Source: Rubrivirga sp. (GTDB lineage Bacteria > Actinomycetota > Actinomycetes > S36-B12). Taken from it: DNA of 39,860 nt. Under the pieces are notes generated by a model. That model saw only the letters and a program-made list of their open reading frames with translations. It had not been told where the DNA came from and did no database searches. The stretch spans positions 1-39,860 of the forward strand of contig PBTV01000042.1 of NCBI GenBank assembly GCA_002729215.1, given 5' to 3'. Made by a program: the position numbers and the translations under genes. Below, in pieces: positions 15,021-24,623 of this stretch; the stretch's first letter is position 1, and every line of letters begins with the position of its first letter.

Positions 15021-17073
15021 CGTTGGTCTTCGACGCGTCTTGCCTTGTGACCGATTGCGTTGTCGTGGCGAGCGGCGTCGCGCACGACGGAACACCGATA
15101 CCCGGCATCGGTAGTTCGGTCACGCCCGTAGGCCCGACCTGGATGTGCGTGTCCATCTGATCACAGACTCCGCAGTCGAAACACGGAGTCCACCGGCAGT
15201 CGTCGACGGCGATCTCTTCCAGCGCGTCTTGCCAGTCGTCCCAGAGCCAGTCGATGTCCAGTCCGGAATCGAGGTGTTCCCACGGCAGCACCTCGGTCCG
15301 GTCGCGCTCTCGCGTGGTGAACCAGTCGACGTCGACTTCGTCGTCGGATAACGCAGACTGCGCACACTCCATCCAACGGTCGAAGGAGAAGTGCTCGCTC
15401 CATCCGTCAAAACGTGCGCCCGCCCGCCACGCTTGCTCGATCACCCGGGCAATGCGCCGATCCCCCCGGGAGAGCAAACCTTCCACGATTCCCGGCTTGC
15501 CATCGTGATAGCGAAGTCCGATCGCTTTGCCGTATTCACGGTCGGAGCGAATCGCATCCTTCAATTTCGCTAATCGAGCATCGGTACTCTCGTGATCGAG
15601 TTGCGACGCCCACTGGAACGGCGTGTGCGGCTTGGGTACGAACCCGCCGATGCTGACCGTGCACTTGATATCGCGTCGACCTGACGCTTCCCGGCCGGCT
15701 TTGATGACTTCCTTCGCCATTGAGGCGATCTGCAGAACATCGTCATCGGTTTCCGTCGGCAACCCACACATGAAGTACAACTTCACATGACGCCAACCCG
15801 CCGCGTAGGCAGTCGTGACCGTGCGAATCAGGTCTTCTTCGGTCACCTGCTTGTTGATGACTCGGCGCATGCGCTCGCTGCCACCCTCGGGAGCGAACGT
15901 CAGTCCGCTACGGCGTCCGTTACGGGACAGCTCGTTGGCAAGGTCGACATTGAACGCGTCGACCCGCGTACTCGGCAAGGACAAGGAAGTCTGAGAGTCC
16001 TCGTATCGGTCGGCGAGGTTGCGCGCGATGTCGGCGATCTCAGAATGATCCGCGCTCGACAGCGACAACAGGCCAACCTCCTCGAAGCCTGTGGCCTTCA
16101 GGCCGCCTTCAACGATCTCCGCGACCCCGGTGATGGAGCGCTCGCGCACGGGCCGGGTGATCATGCCGGCTTGGCAGAACCGACACCCGCGGGTGCACCC
16201 GCGAAAAATCTCGACACTCATCCGCTCGTGCACGGTCTCGGCGAGCGGCACGAGCGGCGCTTTCGGATACGACCATTCGTCCAAATCCATCAGCGTGTGC
16301 TTGCTGACCCGCCACGGGACGTCGGAGCGGTTCGGTGCCACCCGCTGGATGCGCCCGTCCGGTAGGTACTGGACGTCGTAGAAGCGGGGAACGTAAATCG
16401 ATCCCGTCCGCGCCAGTCGAAGCAGCAGCTCTTCCCGACCACCAGGTCGCCCCTCACGCTTCCACTGGTTGATGATGCCGGTGATCAGCAGGACGGCTTC
16501 CTCACCATCGCCGAGGACCGCGGCGTCCAGGAAATCAGCAATCGGCTCCGGGTTGAAGGCCGCATGCCCTCCGGCGATGACGAGCGGCTCGTCACCGAGT
16601 CGATCTGCCGCGTGCACAGGAACTCCGGCGAGATCGAGTGCGTTGAGCATGTTCGTGTATCCGAGTTCGGTCGCGAAGGACAGTCCGAGGACGTCGAAAT
16701 CCCCCACCGCCCGATGACCATCGACGGTGAATTGTGGAACACCGTGTTCTCGCATCAGGTCCTCAAGATCGGGCCAGACCGCATAGGTGCGCTCGGCGAG
16801 AACGTCCTCGCGTCCGTTGAGAATCTCGTACAGGATTTGCACACCCTGATTGGGGGCGCCGACTTCGTAGGCATCGGGATACATCAGCGCCCACCGCACC
16901 GTGGCGTCCTCCCAGTCTTTGACGACGGAGTTCACCTCGCCACCGACGTACTGGATCGGCTTGCTGATGCGCGCCAGCAGGGGTTCGAGGCGATCGAAGT
17001 GGCTTGCCCCGACGTCGCGCCCGGCGCGAAGCGATGCTCGAGTGACCAGATGCTCGGAGACTGTGGTGCTCAT
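15013..17073 (-). CDS. TIGR03960 family B12-binding-domain/radical SAM protein
   Basis: The 686-residue protein has an N-terminal cobalamin-binding-like Rossmann region (about 55-200, with DVLGLSFATELGYTNML and VIAGGHAAFNPEP). The radical-SAM domain starts at FRGCTRGCRFCQAG with Cys293, Cys297 and Cys300 for the 4Fe-4S cluster, followed by LSLPSTRVDAF and FAPEGGSERMR. A C-terminal cysteine group, Cys626, 631, 634 and 637 (CFDCGVC), could bind a second metal or cluster. The reaction is not known to me. ATG 17073 follows a good GGAGGG site; the longer frame would run into rodA. It is paired with the TIGR03936 gene and sits between rodA and rne. Confidence 0.93.
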   Translation of the reverse strand: MSTTVSEHLVTRASLRAGRDVGASHFDRLEPLLARISKPIQYVGGEVNSVVKDWEDATVRWALMYPDAYEVGAPNQGVQILYEILNGREDVLAERTYAVWPDLEDLMREHGVPQFTVDGHRAVGDFDVLGLSFATELGYTNMLNALDLAGVPVHAADRLGDEPLVIAGGHAAFNPEPIADFLDAAVLGDGEEAVLLITGIINQWKREGRPGGREELLLRLARTGSIYVPRFYDVQYLPDGRIQRVAPNRSDVPWRVSKHTLMDLDEWSYPKAPLVPLAETVHERMSVEIFRGCTRGCRFCQAGMITRPVRERSITGVAEIVEGGLKATGFEEVGLLSLSSADHSEIADIARNLADRYEDSQTSLSLPSTRVDAFNVDLANELSRNGRRSGLTFAPEGGSERMRRVINKQVTEEDLIRTVTTAYAAGWRHVKLYFMCGLPTETDDDVLQIASMAKEVIKAGREASGRRDIKCTVSIGGFVPKPHTPFQWASQLDHESTDARLAKLKDAIRSDREYGKAIGLRYHDGKPGIVEGLLSRGDRRIARVIEQAWRAGARFDGWSEHFSFDRWMECAQSALSDDEVDVDWFTTRERDRTEVLPWEHLDSGLDIDWLWDDWQDALEEIAVDDCRWTPCFDCGVCDQMDTHIQVGPTGVTELPMPGIGVPSCATPLATTTQSVTRQDASKTNGG

Positions 17074-17101
17074 GCCCTCCAGGGTAGCGACCCCGACGGG
17101 C

Positions 17102-18295
17102 CTAGACCTCGGAACGCTGCACCGCAAGCGAATGCAGGCGCACCGTTTGCAGCAGGCCGAGCGCGATCCACGTCGCCATCATCGAGGTGCCACCGGCGGA
17201 GACGAAGGGCAACGGGATTCCCGTGATGGGCATGATCCCCAGGGTCATGCCGATGTTCTCGAACATCTGGAACGCCAACCATGCGGCCACACCTGTGGCG
17301 ACGAGCCGGCCGTAGAGGTCATCGGCTTTCCACGCGATCAGTACCGCACGCCACAAGATGACGGCCATGAACGCGATCAACAGCGCCGAGCCGAGGAACC
17401 CGAGCTCCTCTCCCGCCACCGTGAAGATGAAGTCACTTTCGTTCACCGGAACGAAGTTGCCTTGTGTTTGGGGTCCTTCGAACAGTCCGTAGCCGTCGAG
17501 CCCTCCACCGCCGATCGCGATCGCCGCCTGGTTGGCGTTGTAGGCGCTGGCGCTGACATCTTCGTTGGGGTTGATGAACGATGTCAGACGGTCCACTTGG
17601 TACTCCTGCAGCAGGCCGAGTTGGATCGACGCCAGCACCCCGAGGATCGCGGCCCCGATCAAGCCGACGAGCCACCGGGTGCGCACGCCGGACACTGCCA
17701 CTATCGAGAGGGATACGGCGGCGAGGATCAATACCGTCCCGGTATCGTTCTGCACGAGGATGATCGCCGTCGGAATCGCCGCGACCGCGAGAGCCAGCAG
17801 CACGTCTTGGGCTGACGGCTCCTCTTCCCGGTCGCGCCGCTCGGACAACAGCGCCGCCATCATCAAGATCACCGTGATCTTCGCGAACTCCGACGGCTGG
17901 ATCGTCAAGCCAAGTGGGACATCGATCCAGGCCCGGGCGCCCGCAATGGTCACGCCTAGGCCGGGAACGAACGGGACGAGCAAGAGAACCATCGACGCCA
18001 CGTACACCACGGGTGTGTATGCCCGTAGCAGACGGTAGTTGATGCGGGAGGCGATGAATCCGAGAACGAGAGCGACGCCGATGTTGATCAAGTGTCGCTT
18101 GAGATAGGACTGTGGATCACTCTCTGAAGCGAGATCGGCTCGACTCGCGGACCAGACCAGCAGCGAGCCCATCAGTGACAAGGCGACCGCCGCGATCAGC
18201 AAAATCCAATCTAGGTCGCGCCAATAGCCACCGCCACGATCGCGCTGGGGCGCCACCGCAGCGTCCGAAGCTTGCATCCGGAAAAGATTCGCCAC
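17102..18295 (-). CDS. rodA: Rod-shape-determining protein RodA, SEDS glycosyltransferase
   Basis: RodA polymerises lipid II into glycan strands with its partner PBP2. The 397-residue protein has about ten transmembrane helices and SEDS signatures: GARAWIDVPLGLTIQPSEFAK, VQNDTGTVLIL, GEELGFLG and GIPLPFVSAGGTSMM near the C terminus. The GTG start at 18295 lies 2 bases after the mrdA stop, so the pair is coupled and probably made in matching amounts. Linkage to mreBCD favours RodA over FtsW. Inner membrane. Confidence 0.96.
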   Translation of the reverse strand: MANLFRMQASDAAVAPQRDRGGGYWRDLDWILLIAAVALSLMGSLLVWSASRADLASESDPQSYLKRHLINIGVALVLGFIASRINYRLLRAYTPVVYVASMVLLLVPFVPGLGVTIAGARAWIDVPLGLTIQPSEFAKITVILMMAALLSERRDREEEPSAQDVLLALAVAAIPTAIILVQNDTGTVLILAAVSLSIVAVSGVRTRWLVGLIGAAILGVLASIQLGLLQEYQVDRLTSFINPNEDVSASAYNANQAAIAIGGGGLDGYGLFEGPQTQGNFVPVNESDFIFTVAGEELGFLGSALLIAFMAVILWRAVLIAWKADDLYGRLVATGVAAWLAFQMFENIGMTLGIMPITGIPLPFVSAGGTSMMATWIALGLLQTVRLHSLAVQRSEV

Positions 18296-18297
18296 GA

Positions 18298-20472
18298 CTA
18301 ACCACCGCCCTCGTCGCCGCGGGCCGTCACCGTTTCGCGCGCCTCCGGTAGGCCGGAATCCTTACCGAGCGGTATCACGGGCGTTCCGTCTTGTCGAATC
18401 ACCGGCAGGTTCGAACTTGGCTTGCCATCCACGAGCACACTGCGCCGAGAGTTCACGTCCTGTCCGTCGACTCCGAACAACGCTTCGTAGATCTTCCGCA
18501 CACTCGGACCGGAGGTCTTAGACCCCAAGCCGCCCTGCGTCACCATCATGACGACGGCGTATTGCGGGTCATCGGCCGGTGCGTACGAGGCGAACCATGC
18601 CGTCGAGACCTTGTCCCCGGTCACCTGCGCGGAGCCGGTTTTTGAGGCCACCGGTATCTGATCGAGGGGGAAGCCCGAGAACGGGTCGCGACCGGAGCCT
18701 TCGGTCGTGACTCGGGGTAATGAGCGCTGCAGGAAGCGGATGGATTGTCGGGCGCGGCTCCCGGTGATCTCGTTGGAGACAATCGGTGGGATCTCTTGGA
18801 TCTGGCTGCCGTCGGCGGACATGATCGCTTTGACCATTCGCGGCTCGTAGACGGTGCCTCCGTTGGCGATTGCCGCGTAAACCATCGCCATTTGCAGTGG
18901 TGTCACGGCCGTGTCGCCCTGGCCGATGGAGGCGTTCAACGCGTCACCTTCACGCCATCGGAAACCGTCCGCGCAATTCTCTTGATCCAGGGCAGTGAAG
19001 TAGTCGGCGAGCTCGGGGGCGGACTTGCGGGTCTCCGGGTAGCCCTCGACGGCGTTCTTGCACCAGGTGTCTCGTTTGCGTTCCCAGTTCTCGATCTTGA
19101 ACTCGCGACTTGCGATGCGGCCTTCGGATTCCACCGGAAGATCGATGCCGGTGGCCTCCCCCAGACCCAATTGACGGGCCGCATCGGCTACGGGGTCTGC
19201 GCCATCACGTCCCGCGTCATCTCCCCCGGCCTGCTCCCACATCCGATCAGCCAGTCCGTAGAACACGGTGTTGCAGGAGACTTCGAGAGCGCGGGCCAGG
19301 GAGATATCGCCGTACGCGGCGGACTCGTAGTTGCGGAACACCTGCGTTCCGAGCTTCACCCGACTAGGGCAGTCGTAGGTGCCGTTCAAGTCGAATCCCT
19401 GCTTACCCGCCGCCAGGGTGCTGACCACTTTGTACGTCGAACCGGGCGCGAAGATGCCCTGCGTCGCGTTGGATGCGAGGGACCCGGAGTCCATGAGCTT
19501 CTCGAATTGTTTCTGCGTCACGCCTCCGACCCAGATCGACGGGTCGTAGGTGGGGTAGCTGGCCATCGCCAGAATGCGTCCGGTCTTGACATCGACGACT
19601 ACGGCCGCGCCCGAGTCACCGGGATTGCCTTGCCGTTGCGCTCGCTGCACCGCCCGCACGAGTTGGTCTTCCACGACGGATTGCAGACGGGCGTCCAGAC
19701 TCGAGATCAGGTACTGCCCCGGCTCGGGATCGAATTGTTCGAGGGTGCCGGTCACCCGACCAGCGGTGTCCACCGCGAGCGTGGTGATGCCGGGCTTTCC
19801 CCGCACTTCCTCGTCGTAGTACGCCTCCAAGCCCGAGCGACCGACGGCGTCGGTACGTCGCAGCCGGTCGGATGCGGTTGTCGGCCCTTGCTCCTCGAGT
19901 TGTTCCTCGGTCAACGGACCGAGGTAACCCAGCAGGTGAGCGGCGTTGACGTTGAAGGGGGCGGGGTATTCGCGAATCGCATCGAGTCGCGCATCGACAC
20001 TCCGATACACCTGCCCCTGTTCCATGACGGTGAGCGCCGTCTGCGGATCAACGTCTTGGGCGATCGGCACCGGCTGGTACGGGGAACCGTTCCAGCACAC
20101 CGGCGGCGGCTTCGCGCCCTCGGACCCGCACGGCTTCAAGCGGTCGGCGATTTCCTCCGCCGGGAGGTCCAGGATCCGTCCCAATCGCTCAATCACGGCT
20201 TCGCCGCCATCGGGCTCGCGGCTGAGCTCGATCTTGTCCACCGTGATCACCAGCGACGTGCGATTCGACACCAAGGGTCGACCGACTTGGTCGAGGATAA
20301 GACCACGCACCGCGGGTTCGACGACTTCGCGAACGGTGTTGTTCACGGCGGCGACCTTGTATTCCTCCCCCGTCATGACCTGGAGGTAGAACAGCCGCCC
20401 GATCAGGGTGAGAACGAGGGAAAGCATGAGGGCCCCAAGCACGAACAGCCGCACATTCGACTGTTGACTCAT
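18298..20472 (-). CDS. mrdA: Penicillin-binding protein 2, peptidoglycan transpeptidase of the elongasome
   Basis: This class B PBP cross-links peptidoglycan during elongation. One N-terminal membrane helix (about residues 7-30) anchors a pedestal domain (about 45-260). The transpeptidase domain has Ser345 in STYK (345-348), SCN at 399-401 and KTGSA from Lys611. Cys pairs in the pedestal (near 115 and 126) and catalytic domain (471 and 500) could form disulfides. The 724-residue length is somewhat above the Gram-negative form, from an insert with GGDDAGRDGADP near 415-430. The ATG at 20472 has AGGAGG 5 bases upstream and was preferred to the GTG 6 bases earlier. rodA follows after 2 bases. 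Confidence 0.96.
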   Translation of the reverse strand: MSQQSNVRLFVLGALMLSLVLTLIGRLFYLQVMTGEEYKVAAVNNTVREVVEPAVRGLILDQVGRPLVSNRTSLVITVDKIELSREPDGGEAVIERLGRILDLPAEEIADRLKPCGSEGAKPPPVCWNGSPYQPVPIAQDVDPQTALTVMEQGQVYRSVDARLDAIREYPAPFNVNAAHLLGYLGPLTEEQLEEQGPTTASDRLRRTDAVGRSGLEAYYDEEVRGKPGITTLAVDTAGRVTGTLEQFDPEPGQYLISSLDARLQSVVEDQLVRAVQRAQRQGNPGDSGAAVVVDVKTGRILAMASYPTYDPSIWVGGVTQKQFEKLMDSGSLASNATQGIFAPGSTYKVVSTLAAGKQGFDLNGTYDCPSRVKLGTQVFRNYESAAYGDISLARALEVSCNTVFYGLADRMWEQAGGDDAGRDGADPVADAARQLGLGEATGIDLPVESEGRIASREFKIENWERKRDTWCKNAVEGYPETRKSAPELADYFTALDQENCADGFRWREGDALNASIGQGDTAVTPLQMAMVYAAIANGGTVYEPRMVKAIMSADGSQIQEIPPIVSNEITGSRARQSIRFLQRSLPRVTTEGSGRDPFSGFPLDQIPVASKTGSAQVTGDKVSTAWFASYAPADDPQYAVVMMVTQGGLGSKTSGPSVRKIYEALFGVDGQDVNSRRSVLVDGKPSSNLPVIRQDGTPVIPLGKDSGLPEARETVTARGDEGGG

Positions 20473-20526
20473 GAACACCTCCTGTCCGCTCGTCCGCTCG
20501 TCTACCGCTCACCGCCGGGCGTTTGC

Positions 20527-20565
20527 ACGCCCTGATCCTCGGACGCCCTGATCTTCCGACGCCCC
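20527..20565. repeat. Three imperfect 16-bp tandem units between mreD and mrdA
   Basis: ACGCCCTGATC occurs at 20527-20537 and 20543-20553, and ACGCCCC starts the third unit at 20559, giving a period of 16. They lie in the 111-base gap between mreD and mrdA, the largest gap in the shape block. This may be simple slippage or a regulatory site; no promoter is obvious. Confidence 0.6.
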
Positions 20566-20583
20566 AGGGGCCGGGTGTGTTCC

Positions 20584-21096
20584 CTAGTCCAGGTACGCCT
20601 CCGGCACCAATCGCCGGGAGAGCACCCCGACGAGGGGGATCGTCACTCGTCCGAGAATAAGCCCGTACAGCACTGTGGTCAGTGTCACACCCGGGACGAC
20701 GTCCCAAACGATGCGCTCGCTGCCCAGCACTGCACTCAGCAGTGCGGTGGCCAGAGCGGCGCCGCCACAGGCCGCACCGGCGACCAGCGACATCACCCAG
20801 ATATTCGACTCCTCGCGGTCCATGAAGACACCGACGGCCAAACCCACTGCCACTAGCACGATCGACGCCAATCCGACGATGGCATCCGAGGGTGTCGCAA
20901 TGTCCAGGAGTGCGCCGCCGAGAAACCCGGTCAGGGCGCCTGGGCCCGGCCCGAGCGCCAACGCCACCGCAACGACGGTCACCACGACCAGGTCCGGTGT
21001 CGCGCCCGGCAGGCCCAACCGGCTCAACACGGTCGTCTGCAACACGACCGCTGCCAGCAGCAGCGAGGCGATAACCACCAACTGACGGACAACCAC
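20584..21096 (-). CDS. mreD: Rod-shape-determining protein MreD
   Basis: The 170-residue integral membrane protein has about five helices covering most of its length. It contains LGLPGATPDLVVVTVVAVAL and GFLGGALLDIATPSDA, typical of MreD, which links MreC and PBP2 in the elongasome. The GTG start at 21096 is 3 bases from the mreC stop, giving coupled translation. Similarity between MreD proteins is low, but position between mreC and mrdA supports the call. Confidence 0.93.
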   Translation of the reverse strand: MVVRQLVVIASLLLAAVVLQTTVLSRLGLPGATPDLVVVTVVAVALALGPGPGALTGFLGGALLDIATPSDAIVGLASIVLVAVGLAVGVFMDREESNIWVMSLVAGAACGGAALATALLSAVLGSERIVWDVVPGVTLTTVLYGLILGRVTIPLVGVLSRRLVPEAYLD

Positions 21097-21099
21097 CGG

Positions 21100-22116
21100 C
21101 TAGTTCTCGTTTCCATTTGCCGAGTCCGCGCCTGCCGGGTTCGTATTTGACGAACCAGCATCCGACGAATCAACCTCGCCGTCCACGGTCGCCTCATCAC
21201 CGGCATCGGCGTTAGCCTGCGCGTTGCCTTCGTCAATGCTCTCGCCTTCGGGAGTTTCGTCTCGGGGTGGGAGAACGGAGTCGCGCGGATCATCTCGCGG
21301 GGGCCGGATGATCACACCGACGACGCTCAACTGCGACACGTCAACGAACGGACGAACGGTGGCGACCCGAGCCAACTGTCCGGCGCTACCGGTGATGTCC
21401 GCGACCTCGCCGATCGGGATCCCAGGGGCGTATGGACGCCCTCCGCGCGACCCGAACGTCACGAGCGCGTCCCCGATGACCAACTCGGCTAAGGGATCGA
21501 GAAGTTGGAAGTCCATCGAGTCTTGCCGCCCGGTTCCCGAGACGATGCCGACTTCCTCTGTTGTTGCCACCCGTCCACCAACGGCTGAGGACACATCCAC
21601 CAGCAGCACGACGGTCGACGTCGTCGGGTTCACCTTCAGGACCCGACCGACCAGGCCAGCACCGTTGATGACCGTCATGTCCTTTTCGATCCCGTCGAGG
21701 GATCCGGCATCAATGCCCACGGTCCAGGCGAAGTCCTGGGCCGGACCGACGCTGATCACCTCCGCCGGCGTGATGCGGTACCGCCCGGTCGAAGAGACGC
21801 GCAGCAACTCGTCCAGGGCCCGGGCGCGCGCCCGGTCGGACAATGTGGCGGAAAGTTCCTCGCTGAGCTTCGCGTTCTCTTCCCCGAGTTCGGCGATCTG
21901 GCTTGCTTGATCACGCCACGTGGAGTACGAGGCGCGCGCTCCGCTGAACGGCGACACAACGACGTTCACACCCTCTTGCAGAACACCGACGACGGCGCTC
22001 GCGGCAGCGCGAGCACTGGACAGAGGGCCGTCGCCGCCGCGCAGATCCAAGATCACGAAGGTCAGCGATGCGACGAGCAGTGTCGCGATCGTGATCCTGA
22101 TTCTGCGTGAGGGCAT
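21100..22116 (-). CDS. mreC: Cell-shape-determining protein MreC with long acidic tail
   Basis: MreC links MreB and PBP2 outside the membrane. The 338-residue protein has one N-terminal membrane helix (about 8-25), a coiled coil (about 68-105, QIAELGEENAKLSEELSATL), and the beta-barrel core (about 115-270) with GLVGRVLKVNPTTSTVVLLVD and DALVTFGSRGG. The last 65 or so residues are Asp/Glu/Asn/Ala/Ser-rich and look disordered, longer than in E. coli. The ATG at 22116 has GAGG about 11 bases upstream. It lies 54 bases after mreB. Confidence 0.95.
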   Translation of the reverse strand: MPSRRIRITIATLLVASLTFVILDLRGGDGPLSSARAAASAVVGVLQEGVNVVVSPFSGARASYSTWRDQASQIAELGEENAKLSEELSATLSDRARARALDELLRVSSTGRYRITPAEVISVGPAQDFAWTVGIDAGSLDGIEKDMTVINGAGLVGRVLKVNPTTSTVVLLVDVSSAVGGRVATTEEVGIVSGTGRQDSMDFQLLDPLAELVIGDALVTFGSRGGRPYAPGIPIGEVADITGSAGQLARVATVRPFVDVSQLSVVGVIIRPPRDDPRDSVLPPRDETPEGESIDEGNAQANADAGDEATVDGEVDSSDAGSSNTNPAGADSANGNEN

Positions 22117-22170
22117 GTGTCGAGTTTTCCTCGTTCGATCAACCGAGCCGCAGCGTGCGGCCTACCGTGA

Positions 22171-23202
22171 CTATCTTCGGGGTTCGGGGACGAGAACCTG
22201 CTGGAGCGCCTCGAATTCCTCCACGCACTTACCTGACCCGAGTGCCACGCACTCCAACGGGCGCTCAGCGACGATGATCGGCATTCCAGTCTCGTGCCTG
22301 AGCCGCTCGTCCAATCCCTGCAGTAGTGCTCCGCCACCGGTCAAGACGATGCCTCGGTCCATGATGTCGCCAGACAGCTCCGGCGGCGTTCTATCCAGCG
22401 TTGCTTTCACCGCGTCGACGATCGCGTTCACCGGCTCGTCCATCGCGCGACGGATCTCCTCGGCCGACACCACGATCGTGCGCGGTAGGCCGGTGACGAG
22501 GTCGCGTCCCCGGATCTCCGCGTGCGGTTCGTCCGGGCTGGGGAACGCGGAGCCGACGGCCACCTTGATCTCTTCCGCGGTGCGCTCGCCGAGCATCATC
22601 GAGTACTCCTTCTTGGTGTACTGGATGATCGAGTTGTCGAGTTCGTCTCCGCCGACGCGAACCGACAGGCTCGTAACGATGCCGCCGAGCGAAATCACCG
22701 CGACTTCGGATGTGCCACCGCCGATGTCGACGATCATGTTTCCTGTCGGCTCGTGGACCGGTAGCCCTGCGCCGATAGCCGCCGCCATCGGCTCTTCGAT
22801 GATGAAGACCTTGCGAGCACCGGCGGCGTAGCCGGCGTCCTTGACCGCGCGTTGTTCTACGCCGGTGATGCCCGACGGAACACACACGATCAGTCGAGGC
22901 TTCGCCAAGTAGCGGCGGCGGTGGACTTTCTGGATGAAGTAGCGAAGCATCCGCTCGGTCGTGTCGAAGTCGGCGATGACGCCGTCCTTGAGTGGTCGGA
23001 TCGCCACGATGCTTCCCGGGGTCCGGCCGATCATCCGCTTGGCTTCCGAGCCGACGGCGAGGATGCCGCCGGAGTTGCTGTTGATCGCCACCACGGAGGG
23101 CTCGTTCAGAACGATGCCGCGGCCACGCACGTAGACCAGCGTGTTCGCCGTGCCAAGGTCGACGGCCATATCGCGGCCGACGAACGAGGTGCTGGCAGCC
23201 AT
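22171..23202 (-). CDS. mreB: Rod-shape-determining protein MreB, actin homologue
   Basis: MreB polymerises under the membrane and directs lateral wall synthesis. The 343-residue protein has the phosphate-1 motif [13 protein letters not shown] near 13-25, [14 protein letters not shown], phosphate-2 [19 protein letters not shown] near 156-174 and the adenosine motif [13 protein letters not shown] near 291-303. The ATG at 23202 has GAGAGG upstream, partly inside the 12-base gap to the alpha/beta-hydrolase gene, so the two may be co-transcribed. It opens the mreB-mreC-mreD-mrdA-rodA run. Confidence 0.98.
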   Translation of the reverse strand: MAASTSFVGRDMAVDLGTANTLVYVRGRGIVLNEPSVVAINSNSGGILAVGSEAKRMIGRTPGSIVAIRPLKDGVIADFDTTERMLRYFIQKVHRRRYLAKPRLIVCVPSGITGVEQRAVKDAGYAAGARKVFIIEEPMAAAIGAGLPVHEPTGNMIVDIGGGTSEVAVISLGGIVTSLSVRVGGDELDNSIIQYTKKEYSMMLGERTAEEIKVAVGSAFPSPDEPHAEIRGRDLVTGLPRTIVVSAEEIRRAMDEPVNAIVDAVKATLDRTPPELSGDIMDRGIVLTGGGALLQGLDERLRHETGMPIIVAERPLECVALGSGKCVEEFEALQQVLVPEPRR

Positions 23203-23214
23203 AACGCGACCTCT

Positions 23215-24600
23215 CTACGGGGAAGTAGCTTTTGGCGCCCGGGGGCGCTGGGCTTCAAGGCTACCCCTCACCTGTTCGGCCCGTCTTACCTCTAGCTCCC
23301 GGAGCCTGATCTCGCGTCGTTCCACCCAGCCGGCCTGGGCGTCCACCGGGGCGAGCCCGAAGGCCTCGGTGACCACGGCTCCGAGGTCCGCGCGGTAATC
23401 GTGACCGTGGCTGCGGAAGTCACCCGGGCTCACGTCGGTCGCGAACAGGGTGTCGACGAGGACCTGCGCCCAGGTGACGCCTATCCGCCACTGCATGTCC
23501 GGGGGCACTCCCCTCCCCTGGGCCGGCGACAGCCACGTCGGCCGGGTGTGGGCGAGGTCTGATCGAAATCGCACGACCGGATCTCCGTCGTGTTCAAGGA
23601 ACCACACGCGCGGTGTCGGGCGCTCACGAAGCACCTGCTCTATCTGCGCGGGTCTATCCAGCGTGACCGCGACGTGGTCGAACGCTCGATGAACGTCGTC
23701 GTAATCGACGCCCCCGGGTGTGCCGACCCACAACGCCGCGTCGATACCAAAACGATCGAGATCCGCGACGCCTGCAGCAAGAGCGGCCTGTTGCACTTTC
23801 GCTCCCAAGCTCTCCCCGAAAAGCAGCAATCGCGGTCGCGTGGATCGTTCGTCGCACTCCGCGGTGATGGCCTCCAGCAACGCCTGTTGTGTGCGGCGCG
23901 CAAGGTCGACTCGGTTCAGCGACAGGAAACTTGGCAGCAGCCCGTAACCCACGGCCACCGATGCACAGTCACCTCGGGAGAGGAGTTCTACGACATCGAC
24001 CGGGGTGGCGTTCGCGTAGCCCGTTCCGGCCGGAGCCTGAATGACGAGGTGGGAGCGGTCGAACGCACCCGTTCGGCGCAGTTCCGCCATTGCGAGATCC
24101 ACCCGCTGCTGCACGCTGGCCCCGGCGTCCAACCCGACGAACACGCGAATGGGCTCGGCGATGGGCTCGGCTCCGGTGACGAAGCGGACGTCGTCACCGG
24201 TGGTGGCGGTTCCGACGTATCGCGCGCCTTCGCGGCCAACTCCGCGCGGATCGACGAGGGATCCGGGCCCGGTCGACACCAAGGGGCTCACCGGGGGTTC
24301 GCGAAAGCCGGGGTCGAGGTCACGGGCTGCATTCGCGGTGTTGGTCAAAAAGCGCCTGCGCGCGACGACGGTTCCGGCGACGAGGCTCGCCACAGCGACG
24401 CTCGCGACGCCCACGCCCACGCCAGATGCCCGAGCGCGGTCGCTCTCAGCGGCGGAAACAGATCGTGCGAGGCGAAGCACAGACCATCCGACCAACGGTG
24501 GGCCGACGACGGTCGTGGCACCGAGTCCGGTGAGGGCGACGGGAAACAACGTGCGCACACGACTTGTCCACTCCATCAAGGAGGGACCGATGATGCGCAC
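23215..24600 (-). CDS. Alpha/beta-hydrolase family membrane protein (Abhydrolase_9/DUF2319-like)
   Basis: The 461-residue protein has two or three hydrophobic segments in the first 82 residues, then a catalytic region with nucleophile Ser264 in LLLFGESLGAKVQQAAL. VFVGLDAGAS (about 154-162), HLVIQAPAGTGYANAT and WVGTPGGVDYDD match the Abhydrolase_9 group known from mycobacteria and other actinobacteria. The usual acid may be in VWFLEHDGDPVVRF, and the last His in SHGHDYRADLG is a candidate for the triad. The substrate is unknown. The start is uncertain: GTG 24600 or ATG 24576, neither with a good ribosome site. It lies 12 bases before mreB and 23 after ndk. Confidence 0.75.
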   Translation of the reverse strand: MRIIGPSLMEWTSRVRTLFPVALTGLGATTVVGPPLVGWSVLRLARSVSAAESDRARASGVGVGVASVAVASLVAGTVVARRRFLTNTANAARDLDPGFREPPVSPLVSTGPGSLVDPRGVGREGARYVGTATTGDDVRFVTGAEPIAEPIRVFVGLDAGASVQQRVDLAMAELRRTGAFDRSHLVIQAPAGTGYANATPVDVVELLSRGDCASVAVGYGLLPSFLSLNRVDLARRTQQALLEAITAECDERSTRPRLLLFGESLGAKVQQAALAAGVADLDRFGIDAALWVGTPGGVDYDDVHRAFDHVAVTLDRPAQIEQVLRERPTPRVWFLEHDGDPVVRFRSDLAHTRPTWLSPAQGRGVPPDMQWRIGVTWAQVLVDTLFATDVSPGDFRSHGHDYRADLGAVVTEAFGLAPVDAQAGWVERREIRLRELEVRRAEQVRGSLEAQRPRAPKATSP

Positions 24601-24623
24601 CTGTGCCTGCTAGCCCAGACCTA

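Noticed and set aside
18745-20535. 596-codon plus-strand frame opposite mrdA
   Set aside because: Shadow of PBP2, which carries all three transpeptidase motifs on the minus strand.
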